Positions 7,090 through 14,970 of a DNA stretch of 64,000 bases are shown here, piece by piece. Position numbers and translations under genes: made by a program. Within the stretch, counting starts at the first letter, position 1. Each line of letters opens with the position of its first letter. Location: assembly GCA_023418475.1 (NCBI GenBank), contig JAEZZO010000009.1, forward strand, positions 66,927 to 130,926. The letters run 5' to 3'. Source of the DNA: Bacillota bacterium. Its GTDB lineage: Bacteria > Bacillota > Clostridia > Lachnospirales > Lachnospiraceae. A model generated the notes under the pieces. It saw only the letters and a program-made list of their open reading frames with translations, was not told the DNA's origin and ran no database searches.

Positions 7090-8304
7090 TTATTCATTCA
7101 CAATTGCTATTTTTAAGCCTTCCATCCTAAGGTTTGTCACAAATCCTTCATTAATCTGGCTTAACGGGTATTTATGAGTGATCAGCTTATCCATCGGAAG
7201 TCCGATCCCTTTTGCTCTCTTTAAGAAGTCAAAGGTTGTTGCATAATCTCTTAGTGTATATACCCAGGAACCTACGGTTGTGATTTCCTTGGAGCAGATA
7301 TCAAAATGAGGATTGATGGTTGCATCTCCGCCATTGATAAAGAAACCAAGTTCACATAAACCGCCGCCGTTACGGATGAATTTATAGATATTGGAATGTC
7401 CGACCGGCGATCCGGTACACTGGAAAGCAAAGTCTGCGAAGTATCCGCCGAAAGCATCCTTAACCGCTTCCGAAAGAGCTTCAATCCCCTTGTGATCCTT
7501 AAAGTTAACGTATTTGGTTGCTCCCATCTGCTTTGCAAATTCAAGTCTCTTCTGTTCACCATCTACTGCTACAATATTCTCAATACCCATGGTACGGAGT
7601 ACTGCAATACAAATCAGTCCAATTGGTCCGCAGCCCTGAACAACAACTCTGCTGTTAAATCTTAAAATACCTGTTGTCTTAGCTCTTTCTACTGCATGAA
7701 TAAGAACCGCACAGGGTTCAATCAATATTCTGGAGTCTAAATCCAGATCGCTTACGTTGAATATGCTTGATCCGCCGCGAACTACAAGATAATCAGAGAA
7801 CCAGCCGTTTAAATGCTTGTCGTCATCCGGTAATAATCCGTATACATCTGCACCGCCAACATTCTGCTTGTTAAGGTCATACATAGTGATATCCGGATTA
7901 TCCTTAAAGATCATACAGGTCACTACCTTATCTCCAACCTTCAGATCCTTTCCGGCACTGTCCTTCTTCACATTCTTACCCATTTTCACGATCTCTCCGG
8001 TGCCTTCATGTCCCAGTACCACCGGTATTAAACCGAAGGGATCTCTTTTATATTCATGTGCATCTGTACCGCAGATACCGCAGCCCTCTACCTTAACCAG
8101 AATATCCTCATCGCCAAGCTCAGGGATCGGATATTCTTTTAATTCAATGTGTTCCAGCTTGGTTAACATAGCAACCTTTGCTGTCTTTGGAACATCCTTG
8201 CTGGTGCTAGCTGCCGGAGCTGCTTTCGTATTCTTTAATTCCTGAAGCACTTGTTTCACAATATCTTCAATTTTATCTGAATTCATTCCCATGTTAATAA
8301 CCAT
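7090..8304 (-). CDS. Zinc-dependent alcohol dehydrogenase (MDR family) with targeting peptide
   Basis: About 404 residues. After a short amphipathic helix (MNSDKIEDIVKQVLQELKN), probably an encapsulation peptide, and an Ala/Ser/Lys linker comes a medium-chain dehydrogenase: GCGICGTDAHE with a catalytic zinc ligand, GHEGTGEI, and a Rossmann fold with VQGCGPIGLI. It likely reduces propionaldehyde to 1-propanol and regenerates NAD+ for the aldehyde dehydrogenase, the role PduQ plays elsewhere. Three in-frame ATGs (8304, 8292, 8286) compete; none has an ideal Shine-Dalgarno, and a 23-codon ORF at 8294-8365 overlaps the start. Confidence 0.9.
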   Translation of the reverse strand: MVINMGMNSDKIEDIVKQVLQELKNTKAAPAASTSKDVPKTAKVAMLTKLEHIELKEYPIPELGDEDILVKVEGCGICGTDAHEYKRDPFGLIPVVLGHEGTGEIVKMGKNVKKDSAGKDLKVGDKVVTCMIFKDNPDITMYDLNKQNVGGADVYGLLPDDDKHLNGWFSDYLVVRGGSSIFNVSDLDLDSRILIEPCAVLIHAVERAKTTGILRFNSRVVVQGCGPIGLICIAVLRTMGIENIVAVDGEQKRLEFAKQMGATKYVNFKDHKGIEALSEAVKDAFGGYFADFAFQCTGSPVGHSNIYKFIRNGGGLCELGFFINGGDATINPHFDICSKEITTVGSWVYTLRDYATTFDFLKRAKGIGLPMDKLITHKYPLSQINEGFVTNLRMEGLKIAIVNE

Positions 8305-8363
8305 ACCCTTTCCAAAGTCCAGTGATTTGTGCGGCGCACAAATTGCCGTGTGAAATATTTTTC

Positions 8364-8450
8364 ACACTAACCTCCATCCTGCCTCCAGGCAGGATAAAAA
8401 CTATATAAAAACACCTAAGTGCTTTTTGCTGGTTGATAAATGCTTCCTAA
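8364..8450. repeat. Repeat family C (hairpins plus Shine-Dalgarno), copy 1
   Basis: On the minus strand: CAGCAAAAAGCACTTAGGTG, then the perfect hairpin CCTGCCTGGAGGCAGG, then ATGGAGGTTAGTGTG. The same order occurs at 60780-60855, where the GGAGGT serves the gene that follows, and the last 20 or so bases recur before the gene starting at 12688. Two further perfect hairpins follow in this gap: GTGTGAAA/TTTCACAC (8349-8368) and TTGTGC/GCACAA (8328-8342). Confidence 0.6.
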
Positions 8451-8463
8451 GTTTCCCGCCACA

Positions 8464-9861
8464 TTAACGGATACAAAGACTGTCGGACATTACGCAGCGT
8501 CTCTGTTTGGTAAAGGAACGGGCTGAGGTAAGTCCTTCCCCTGTTCTGCTGGCAATCGTAAAGGTGCAAAAGCCTTCACCACCGAATCCAAGTGCCGCAT
8601 AGGAGGGAGCATTTTTCACGAAAATTGCGGTATCCACTGCTTTGCCAAAACGGGTAAGATTATCCACATTCTTAGAATGCATATGTGCGGAATGGCGGTT
8701 TCCATGCTCAAGCCATACTGCTTTTTCAATGGCATCGTCGATATCCTTAGCTCTCACGATACCAAGGATTGGCATCATAAGCTCTTCTGCAATCAGAGGG
8801 TGTTCCTTTTCTCCTTCAAAGATAATGCAGCGGGTATTCTCGTGAGCCTTTATTCCAATCATGGATAGCAGGGTAATTGCATCCTTGCCCACACATTTAC
8901 GGTTTAGCCTTCCATCCTTTAAAACAACTGCCCTAAGCTTCTCCTGCTCGTCCTGATTAATCGCATAGCAGCCGTTTTCCTTTAAATAATATACCAGCTC
9001 ATCAACGATCTGCTCTACCGCAACGATCTCTTTCTCTGCAATACAGGGCAGATTATTGTCAAAGGTACATCCGTTTACGATATCTGCTGCCGCCTTCTTA
9101 ATGTCAGCAGTTTCGTCTACAAGTACGGGGGGATTTCCTGCACCGGCTCCGATCCCGCGCTTTCCGGAGGAAAGAACTGTTGTAACTACACCAGGGCCTC
9201 CTGTTGCCACTAAAAGCTTAATGTCCGGATGCTTCATCATAATTTCGCTGCTCTCCAGAGTAGGTTTTACAACCGATACCGCAACATTCTCAGGTCCGCC
9301 TGCTGCAACAGATGCCTGATTTACCAGATTAACTGCATAGTTGGACACCTTGATGGCTGCCGGGTGAGGATTAAATACTACTGTATTACCGCCTGCGATC
9401 ATTCCGATGCTGTTGCAGAGAATGGTCTCACTTGGATTAGTGCAGGGTGTAATTGCACCAATTACTCCAAAGGGTCCCATCTCTATTAAGGTAAGTCCTC
9501 GGTCGCCGCTCCATGCAGTTGTTGTGATGTCTTCGGTTCCCGGTGTCTTTTCTGCGAGCAGCTGATGCTTTAAGATTTTGTGAGGGACATTGCCCATTCC
9601 GGTTTCTTCCACGCCCATCTTTGCAAGCAGTTCTGCATTCTCTATTGTCATTTTACGAATATTAGCAATTATCTTCTCACGGCAGTCCATGGATAATTTC
9701 TGCATCACTGCCTGTGCTTTCTTTGCTGCAGCGATTGCCTCTTTCATATCTTCAAAAACTCCCAAGGTCTCCTGCTTTGTCTGTCCTGCAGCTGTTGTAT
9801 CCTGTAATCTTTCTAATACCTGCTTCACAATACTTTGAAGCAATGCATCATTTTCTACCAT
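8464..9861 (-). CDS. CoA-acylating aldehyde dehydrogenase (PduP-like) with targeting peptide
   Basis: 465 residues. The N-terminal helix ENDALLQSIVKQVLERLQD followed by a Thr/Ala/Gln linker is the usual PduP encapsulation peptide. The catalytic domain begins near residue 32 and has the thiol region NNLPCIAEKE with catalytic Cys near residue 272, plus GPFGVIGAITPCTNPSE. It oxidises propionaldehyde with NAD+ and CoA to propionyl-CoA, which PduL consumes. AGGAGGTAATGAA precedes the ATG, and the start overlaps the upstream gene by seven bases, so the two are translationally coupled. Confidence 0.94.
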   Translation of the reverse strand: MVENDALLQSIVKQVLERLQDTTAAGQTKQETLGVFEDMKEAIAAAKKAQAVMQKLSMDCREKIIANIRKMTIENAELLAKMGVEETGMGNVPHKILKHQLLAEKTPGTEDITTTAWSGDRGLTLIEMGPFGVIGAITPCTNPSETILCNSIGMIAGGNTVVFNPHPAAIKVSNYAVNLVNQASVAAGGPENVAVSVVKPTLESSEIMMKHPDIKLLVATGGPGVVTTVLSSGKRGIGAGAGNPPVLVDETADIKKAAADIVNGCTFDNNLPCIAEKEIVAVEQIVDELVYYLKENGCYAINQDEQEKLRAVVLKDGRLNRKCVGKDAITLLSMIGIKAHENTRCIIFEGEKEHPLIAEELMMPILGIVRAKDIDDAIEKAVWLEHGNRHSAHMHSKNVDNLTRFGKAVDTAIFVKNAPSYAALGFGGEGFCTFTIASRTGEGLTSARSFTKQRRCVMSDSLCIR

Positions 9862-10505
9862 TTCATTACCTCCTCGAGCCTTTTACCACCATACTCTGCA
9901 AGCATTGTGTCCTGTTCTTCCGTACCTCCGCTGACACCAAGGGCTCCCACAATCTCTTTGTTATAAATAAGTACTACTCCACCACCGAAGATTACGATTT
10001 TCCCCTGGTTTGTAAATTGGATTCCGTATAAACTCTGGCCCGGCTGACTTAATTTTTTAAGCTCTGATGTCGACATTTTGAGGGCTGCGCAGGTGAAGGC
10101 TTTATTGTTAGCTATATCAAAGCTTGCTATATAGGCATTATCCATACAGTGGACCGCAATCGGTTGAGCTGCTGCATTGTGGACTGCAACAATGACGGAT
10201 AAATTCATCTCTTTTGCTTTATTCTCCACTTCTTCGATAAGCAATACAGCTTCCCTTAGACCAAACCGGTTCGCTTTTTCTTTGTGCTGTGCCGGCTGAT
10301 GTTCCAAAACCGCATCCGTAATCAAGGCCTCCAGAATTTGCTTCTGCGTATGCTCCAGTGTCTTCTCTGCCTGCTGCAGTTCAAGCTTCATTTCCCAATC
10401 ATCTGATTGGCTCTGTACCTTTTCAACCCCTCGTGCAGCTTCTTGGATACTGTGATAAATTTCTGCCAGTTTTTTTGAATTTCGTTTATTCGAATGGTCT
10501 ATCAT
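9855..10505 (-). CDS. HbpS/GlcG-family (DUF336) protein of the microcompartment locus
   Basis: 216 residues from the ATG at 10505 (MIDHSNKRNS), chosen because GAGG stands correctly before it. Residues 1-80 are a charged, helical, Gln/Glu-rich region. Residues 85-215 form the HbpS/GlcG fold, with AVHNAAAQPIAVHCMDNAYI and IVIFGGGVVLIYNKEIVGALGVSGG. The same fold forms the C-terminal half of PduO and often appears in BMC loci. Its function there is not established; haem or cofactor binding has been suggested for relatives. The adenosyltransferase half of PduO is absent, which suits a B12-independent pathway. Confidence 0.82.
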   Translation of the reverse strand: MIDHSNKRNSKKLAEIYHSIQEAARGVEKVQSQSDDWEMKLELQQAEKTLEHTQKQILEALITDAVLEHQPAQHKEKANRFGLREAVLLIEEVENKAKEMNLSVIVAVHNAAAQPIAVHCMDNAYIASFDIANNKAFTCAALKMSTSELKKLSQPGQSLYGIQFTNQGKIVIFGGGVVLIYNKEIVGALGVSGGTEEQDTMLAEYGGKRLEEVMKW

Positions 10506-10569
10506 ATTCATTCCTCTTTTCTCATATCAGATATCTTTTCCGGGATATGTGACATGTTTCTCGGAACGA

Positions 10570-11382
10570 TTATTTTAAACCTAACTGCTCGATTACCTTT
10601 TTTGCGATCTCGGATACAAAAGCATCGGACTCGGAAGAAGAGGTGCTCTCTGCTTTTCCCTGGCAGCTTGCACAGCTATGGCAGCTTGTCTCACCATTAT
10701 GAAGCTTACCGCACAGATCAGCCGGGTGCTTGCCTTTCATGCCAAACTGTCTGCGGATTTCGTAAAGTCTCTGTACCTGTGCATCGGATAATTCCTTCGG
10801 TCCACCGAGCTGTTTGGAGATATATAAAAGCTGAGCATAGAACTCAACGGATTCCATTTTGTGATAAGCGTTAAGCAGTGAATCGGAATATGCCAGTGCA
10901 CCATGGTTCTCTAATAATACTGCATCATAATACTGAAGATATTTGGATACTGCATCCGGAATTTCTTCTGTAGAAGGTGTGCCGTACTCAGCAATCGGAA
11001 CGCATCCAAGAGAGATAACAGCTTCCGGCATAATCGGTTGTGTTAATGGAATGCCTGCGATTGCAAAACCTGTTGCATACATCGGATGAGCATGTACTAC
11101 GGAAGTAACATCCGGTCTCTCCTTGTATACTCTCATATGCATCTTAATCTCTGAGGAGGGTTTAAAACCTGCATTCGCCTGAAGTACCTTACCATCCTTA
11201 TCAACCTTGCAGATATATTCCGGTGTCATAAAGCCCTTGCTGACTCCGGTAGGGGTACATAAAAATTCATTATCGTTAAGTTTTACAGAAATGTTACCAT
11301 CGTTGGCAGCTACCATACCCTTGTTATAAATTCTTTTACCAATCTCACATATCTCTTTCTTAATTTCGTATTCAGATTTCAT
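10570..11382 (-). CDS. L-fuculose-phosphate-type class II aldolase with C-terminal encapsulation peptide
   Basis: 270 residues. The aldolase/adducin domain (1-215) has GNISVKL, SSEIKMHMRVY with the catalytic Glu, the zinc site VVHAHPMYATG, and LLENHGALAYS. A Ser-rich linker follows, then an amphipathic tail (SDAFVSEIAKKVIEQLGLK) like the encapsulation peptides of BMC enzymes. A cysteine cluster precedes the linker (CHSCASC). It would split fuculose- or rhamnulose-1-phosphate to dihydroxyacetone phosphate and lactaldehyde, the precursor of 1,2-propanediol. First gene of the BMC operon; CAGGAGGATTTATA precedes the ATG and a strong promoter lies 54 bases further up. Confidence 0.93.
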   Translation of the reverse strand: MKSEYEIKKEICEIGKRIYNKGMVAANDGNISVKLNDNEFLCTPTGVSKGFMTPEYICKVDKDGKVLQANAGFKPSSEIKMHMRVYKERPDVTSVVHAHPMYATGFAIAGIPLTQPIMPEAVISLGCVPIAEYGTPSTEEIPDAVSKYLQYYDAVLLENHGALAYSDSLLNAYHKMESVEFYAQLLYISKQLGGPKELSDAQVQRLYEIRRQFGMKGKHPADLCGKLHNGETSCHSCASCQGKAESTSSSESDAFVSEIAKKVIEQLGLK

Positions 11383-11401
11383 TATAAATCCTCCTGTGTT
11401 A

Positions 11402-11505
11402 TGTTGTTTTTGTTGGTTTTTAATTGTTTGTCTTCATATTATCACTCAATACAACACTTGTCAACATTGAAATACTGTTGTTTTGTGGTTTTTGTTGGTT
11501 TTTGC
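11402..11505. promoter_or_regulatory. Direct-repeat operator pair flanking the BMC promoter
   Basis: Two T/G-rich blocks, TGTTGTTTTTGTTGGTTTTT at 11402-11421 and TGTTGTTTTGTGGTTTTTGTTGGTTTTTG at 11476-11504, sit on either side of the promoter (the second is given by its ends: it starts TGTTGTTTTG and ends TTGTTGGTTTTTG). They share GTTTTTGTTGGTTTTT exactly. AACAAAAAC-type direct repeats are typical DeoR-family operators, so the regulator at 836-1603 may bind here. Binding is inferred. Confidence 0.6.
11436..11464 (-). promoter_or_regulatory. Sigma-A-type promoter of the BMC operon
   Basis: On the minus strand TTGACA (11459-11464), a 17-base spacer, and TAATAT (11436-11441). This is close to consensus and is placed 54 bases before the aldolase start. 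The flanking operator-like repeats suggest it is repressed without inducer. Confidence 0.8.
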
Positions 11506-11544
11506 TGTGATTTATTTACAGTACTGTTTTTCTTTTACTGACAT

Positions 11545-11592
11545 AGAAAAACCGTCTGTCAAACCTTTGAAAAAGGCCAAGACAAGCGGTTC
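11545..11592 (-). terminator. Terminator of the glycosidase operon
   Basis: The arms AACCGCTTGTC and GACAGACGGTT pair with one internal mismatch and enclose a nested CCTTT/AAAGG stem. On the minus strand a short T run follows. It lies downstream of the URO-D-family gene and upstream of the BMC promoter, so it separates the two transcription units. Confidence 0.6.
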
Positions 11593-11650
11593 TGTCTTTT
11601 TTGTATCCTGCCATTATTTGCGCTTAGCGCATTTCGATTAGCTTAATAAA

Positions 11651-12688
11651 TCAGTATACCTTCTGTGCCTCATCAAAGAGTGCTTTTATATTTGCAGGAG
11701 GAATGTCACATAGAATTGCCTCATGACTGGGTGATAGAATGAGTCCGGTCGGAAAGATGCTACGAAGTTCTCTCACCTTTCTTTGTACTTCTTCCTCCGT
11801 TCCATGCACTAGCAGCTCCTGTGTATCAACACCTCCGCAAAAGGATACCTTCTCGTAAAATGCCGCTTTCAGCTTTTCCGGCTGCATTTTGCAGGCAAGT
11901 GATTGAATTGGGTGAATAACATCTACACCGGCAGCAATAAGGTCCGGAATAATATCTGCGATGGAGCCGCAGGAATGATAGATTACTTTTAACCCGTAGG
12001 AATGTGCCTGCTCCACAAGCTTTTTACAGCCAGGTATCACAAATCTGCGTATCATATCCGGAGACAGGATGAGGCCCCTCTGACTTCCCATATCATTGCC
12101 GATTAGTACAGCATGTAGCTTTCCCTTTACGGCCTCGTAAAATATTTCATTTGCTTTCAAATAGAACTCAATTATTTTAGCATTCACAGCCTCTACAATC
12201 TCGGGAATGGTAATCATATTCATCAATGCCGTTTCCATACCAAAAGCGGCACAGGTGTCCTGAAAATGAGCCGACCACATCATCCCCAGCAATACCTTAT
12301 CCTTAGGAGCAGCTTTTACACGGCGCCTGCATTCTTCAATATCAATATAATGAGAGGGATCTGGCCATTGAAAGAAATCCAGATCTTCTAATTCCTCTGC
12401 CTCCTTAAAACAGCCGTCCGCTGTCAGAGTTCGTTCCTCATTATCAATATTTCCATCCATATACCAGTCAAATGCGGCATATATGGCATTCGCTTCCGGC
12501 GAATGATAAGGCACCTCAACTGCATAAAAATCATCTCCTACGGAAAGCTTCAGCTCGTGCAAATCCTTACGTCCGTAATAGGCAAGAAGCGCCGGCAAAG
12601 CTTTGTGATCCGGCATTCCAAGCCAGGCCGCCGGACGGTCCACCGGCTTTCTTTCGACTGTATTATAAAAGCGCTCAATACTGTTCAT
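11651..12688 (-). CDS. Uroporphyrinogen decarboxylase (URO-D) family protein
   Basis: 345 residues from the ATG at 12688 (MNSIERFYNTVERKPVDRPA); the ATG at 12700 overlaps the GGAGGT and is not used. The TIM-barrel family is recognised from the N-terminal RKPVDRPAAWLGMP and the C-terminal metal site IYHSCGSIADI with FCGGVDTQELL (His, Cys and later Cys ligands, as in corrinoid methyltransferases of this family). Proteins of this group often occur in sugar-utilisation operons, where their substrate is unknown. It is the last gene of a glycosidase operon, so true haem synthesis is unlikely. Confidence 0.8.
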   Translation of the reverse strand: MNSIERFYNTVERKPVDRPAAWLGMPDHKALPALLAYYGRKDLHELKLSVGDDFYAVEVPYHSPEANAIYAAFDWYMDGNIDNEERTLTADGCFKEAEELEDLDFFQWPDPSHYIDIEECRRRVKAAPKDKVLLGMMWSAHFQDTCAAFGMETALMNMITIPEIVEAVNAKIIEFYLKANEIFYEAVKGKLHAVLIGNDMGSQRGLILSPDMIRRFVIPGCKKLVEQAHSYGLKVIYHSCGSIADIIPDLIAAGVDVIHPIQSLACKMQPEKLKAAFYEKVSFCGGVDTQELLVHGTEEEVQRKVRELRSIFPTGLILSPSHEAILCDIPPANIKALFDEAQKVY

Positions 12689-12838
12689 ATTAACCTCCAT
12701 CCTGTCATCTGTATCCGATTAACCTTGTTTACTATCTCTTCTGACAAATGCATAAAGATGTTTATCCGATGCATCTCTCTGCGCATTCTCGGTTTTTTTC
12801 GATTTAAAGACATTTTTTTCGCACTTTCTCTATTCCTT

Positions 12839-14884
12839 CTATATTTTCCTTCTCCGCACCACTGCCGCACCATAAGGCATAAGAGTTAACTCTGTACCTG
12901 TTTCTTCTCCAGTTAACAGATTTTTCCCTCCGCCAGCATCCGTAATCTTATTCTCCTCTTCTGAGAAATTAAGATAGAACTCATAATTCCAATTTGTATC
13001 AGAACGCATATGATACTCGATTCCTTCCGGCAGCTTGCGAATTTGTATACCAGCAAGACCAAGTATTTTCTTTAGGATCGCCTCCATACCTGCTTCTTCC
13101 ACCCTTGCTCCGATATAATAGGCGAAGCCTTTTCCATAAGCATTCACCATAACAGCAGGGGTACCGGCATAAAAATCCTCCTTATATTCTCCAAGTACTC
13201 TAGCCGTATCTGTTTTAATAATTTCACAAAAATCTTTTACCGGATAGCTCTCTGTAATAAAGTCTCGCCGGAACACTACTGCGTTCTTATCTGCCGGATA
13301 CAATGTATCAATCTCCTCTGTATATAACCCGAACAGGTCTCGCAGCCCATCACCCGGAAATCCTCCCAGATAGCACAAAGTATTCTCATTTACATAACCG
13401 GTCAGATAGGTTGCTATCAGGATTCCTCCTTCTTGCGTATATCTTTTCAGCTTAGCTGCTGTATCCGGTTTTAACAGATAAAGCATTGGAGCAATCAGAA
13501 CCTTATAGCCGGAAAAATCTGCTCCCTGGGATATGATATCCGCATCAACACCATTACTTAGCATACTACTGTAAATGCTCCTGCAGGTGTCCTCATATTT
13601 TTTATCGTTACTAAGACCAGCCATATCCTCAATCGCCCAGCGGTTGTTCCAGTCAAATAGGAGGGCAATCTCAGGTCTTACCAGGCTTCCTGTAACACAA
13701 GAGAGCTTCTTAAGAATAGCTCCGACCTCTTCCACCTCTTTGAACACTCTGGTGTCACTTCTTCCCAGATGGTCCAGGACTGCCCCGTGATGCTGCTCAT
13801 AAGACCCCCTTCCCTTTCTCCACTGAAAATATCCCACCATATCGGAACCACAGGCGACTGCCTGAAGGCAGGACAGCCTATGGACACCCGGCCTCTTCAG
13901 CTTGTTATATGGGTGCCAATTTACCTGGCTTGGTACACTTTCCATGAGCAAAAAGGGCTTATCCTTCCGAAAGGAGCGCATGACACTATGATCAAAGGCA
14001 TTCTCATAGGCAGTCTTTACAATGGCTTCTCCATCATTATTCCAAGCCGGATAACTGTCCCAGGATATAAGATCAAGCTCCTTTGCCATTTCATAATAAT
14101 CCAGACTTTTATACAATCTCATAAAATTTGTGGTAACCGGGATGTCCGGTGTCAGTTCTTTTAAAACCGCTATCTCTGACTTCATATAATCCGTCATATT
14201 CCAGGTGTTAAAACGCTTCCAGTCCAAAAGCAATCCGTTGATACTGCCTTCTCCATTTCGATAAGGCGGTTCGATCTGTTCAAAGCAATTATAGCGGTGA
14301 CTCCAGAAGGTAGTCCACCATTCACGGTTAAGCTCTTCTATATCATTGTGGTATTTCCTGCGCAGGTACTCACGGAACCTGTCGCGGCAAAGCTCACAAT
14401 AGCATTCTCCTCCCAGTTCATTGGAAACATGCCAAAGCAAAAGTCCCGGATGGTTTCCAAACTTTTCTGCCAGCTTCCGGTCTATCACAGACACCTTTTC
14501 CCGGTAATGCGGCGATGACATACAATGATTGTGCCGTACCCCGTGATGATTACGCACACCGTCCGCACTTACCCGCATTGCCTCCGGATATGCTGCGTCC
14601 AGCCAGGCCGGCCTTGCTCCCGACGGTGTAGCAAGTATCGTATAAATTCCGTTCTGGTAAAGCCGGTCCATCATTTCCTTTAGCCATTCAAAATGAAATA
14701 CCCCCTCCTCCGGCTCATAAACCGACCAGGAGAATACTCCCAGGGTTACTACGTTAATACCTGCCTGTTTCATCAGGTAAACATCTTCCTTCAAAATATC
14801 AGGACGATCCAGCCATTGCTCCGGATTATAATCTCCTCCGTGTAAAACTGCTTGTGTTTTTTCAAATAAACCATTTTTCTTCAT
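12839..14884 (-). CDS. GH42 beta-galactosidase
   Basis: 681 residues from the ATG at 14884 (MKKNGLFEKT), behind GGAGCTGA. The GH42 barrel starts with LHGGDYNPEQWLDRPDIL; the acid/base Glu is in LLWHVSNELGGECY (about residue 158) and the nucleophile Glu in FLLMESVPSQVNWHP (about 315). A Cys-rich stretch CYCELC nearby matches the zinc-binding cluster of some GH42 enzymes. The trimerisation and C-terminal beta domains follow. No signal peptide, so it is intracellular and acts on imported galactosides, perhaps side chains of pectin. Confidence 0.93.
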   Translation of the reverse strand: MKKNGLFEKTQAVLHGGDYNPEQWLDRPDILKEDVYLMKQAGINVVTLGVFSWSVYEPEEGVFHFEWLKEMMDRLYQNGIYTILATPSGARPAWLDAAYPEAMRVSADGVRNHHGVRHNHCMSSPHYREKVSVIDRKLAEKFGNHPGLLLWHVSNELGGECYCELCRDRFREYLRRKYHNDIEELNREWWTTFWSHRYNCFEQIEPPYRNGEGSINGLLLDWKRFNTWNMTDYMKSEIAVLKELTPDIPVTTNFMRLYKSLDYYEMAKELDLISWDSYPAWNNDGEAIVKTAYENAFDHSVMRSFRKDKPFLLMESVPSQVNWHPYNKLKRPGVHRLSCLQAVACGSDMVGYFQWRKGRGSYEQHHGAVLDHLGRSDTRVFKEVEEVGAILKKLSCVTGSLVRPEIALLFDWNNRWAIEDMAGLSNDKKYEDTCRSIYSSMLSNGVDADIISQGADFSGYKVLIAPMLYLLKPDTAAKLKRYTQEGGILIATYLTGYVNENTLCYLGGFPGDGLRDLFGLYTEEIDTLYPADKNAVVFRRDFITESYPVKDFCEIIKTDTARVLGEYKEDFYAGTPAVMVNAYGKGFAYYIGARVEEAGMEAILKKILGLAGIQIRKLPEGIEYHMRSDTNWNYEFYLNFSEEENKITDAGGGKNLLTGEETGTELTLMPYGAAVVRRRKI

Positions 14885-14970
14885 AATCAGCTCCATTTCT
14901 GTGCTCTGTTTTATGCATTCAATTTATTACCGACTGTATGTACTCCGTATGGTTTTATCTTTCTCCGGAA

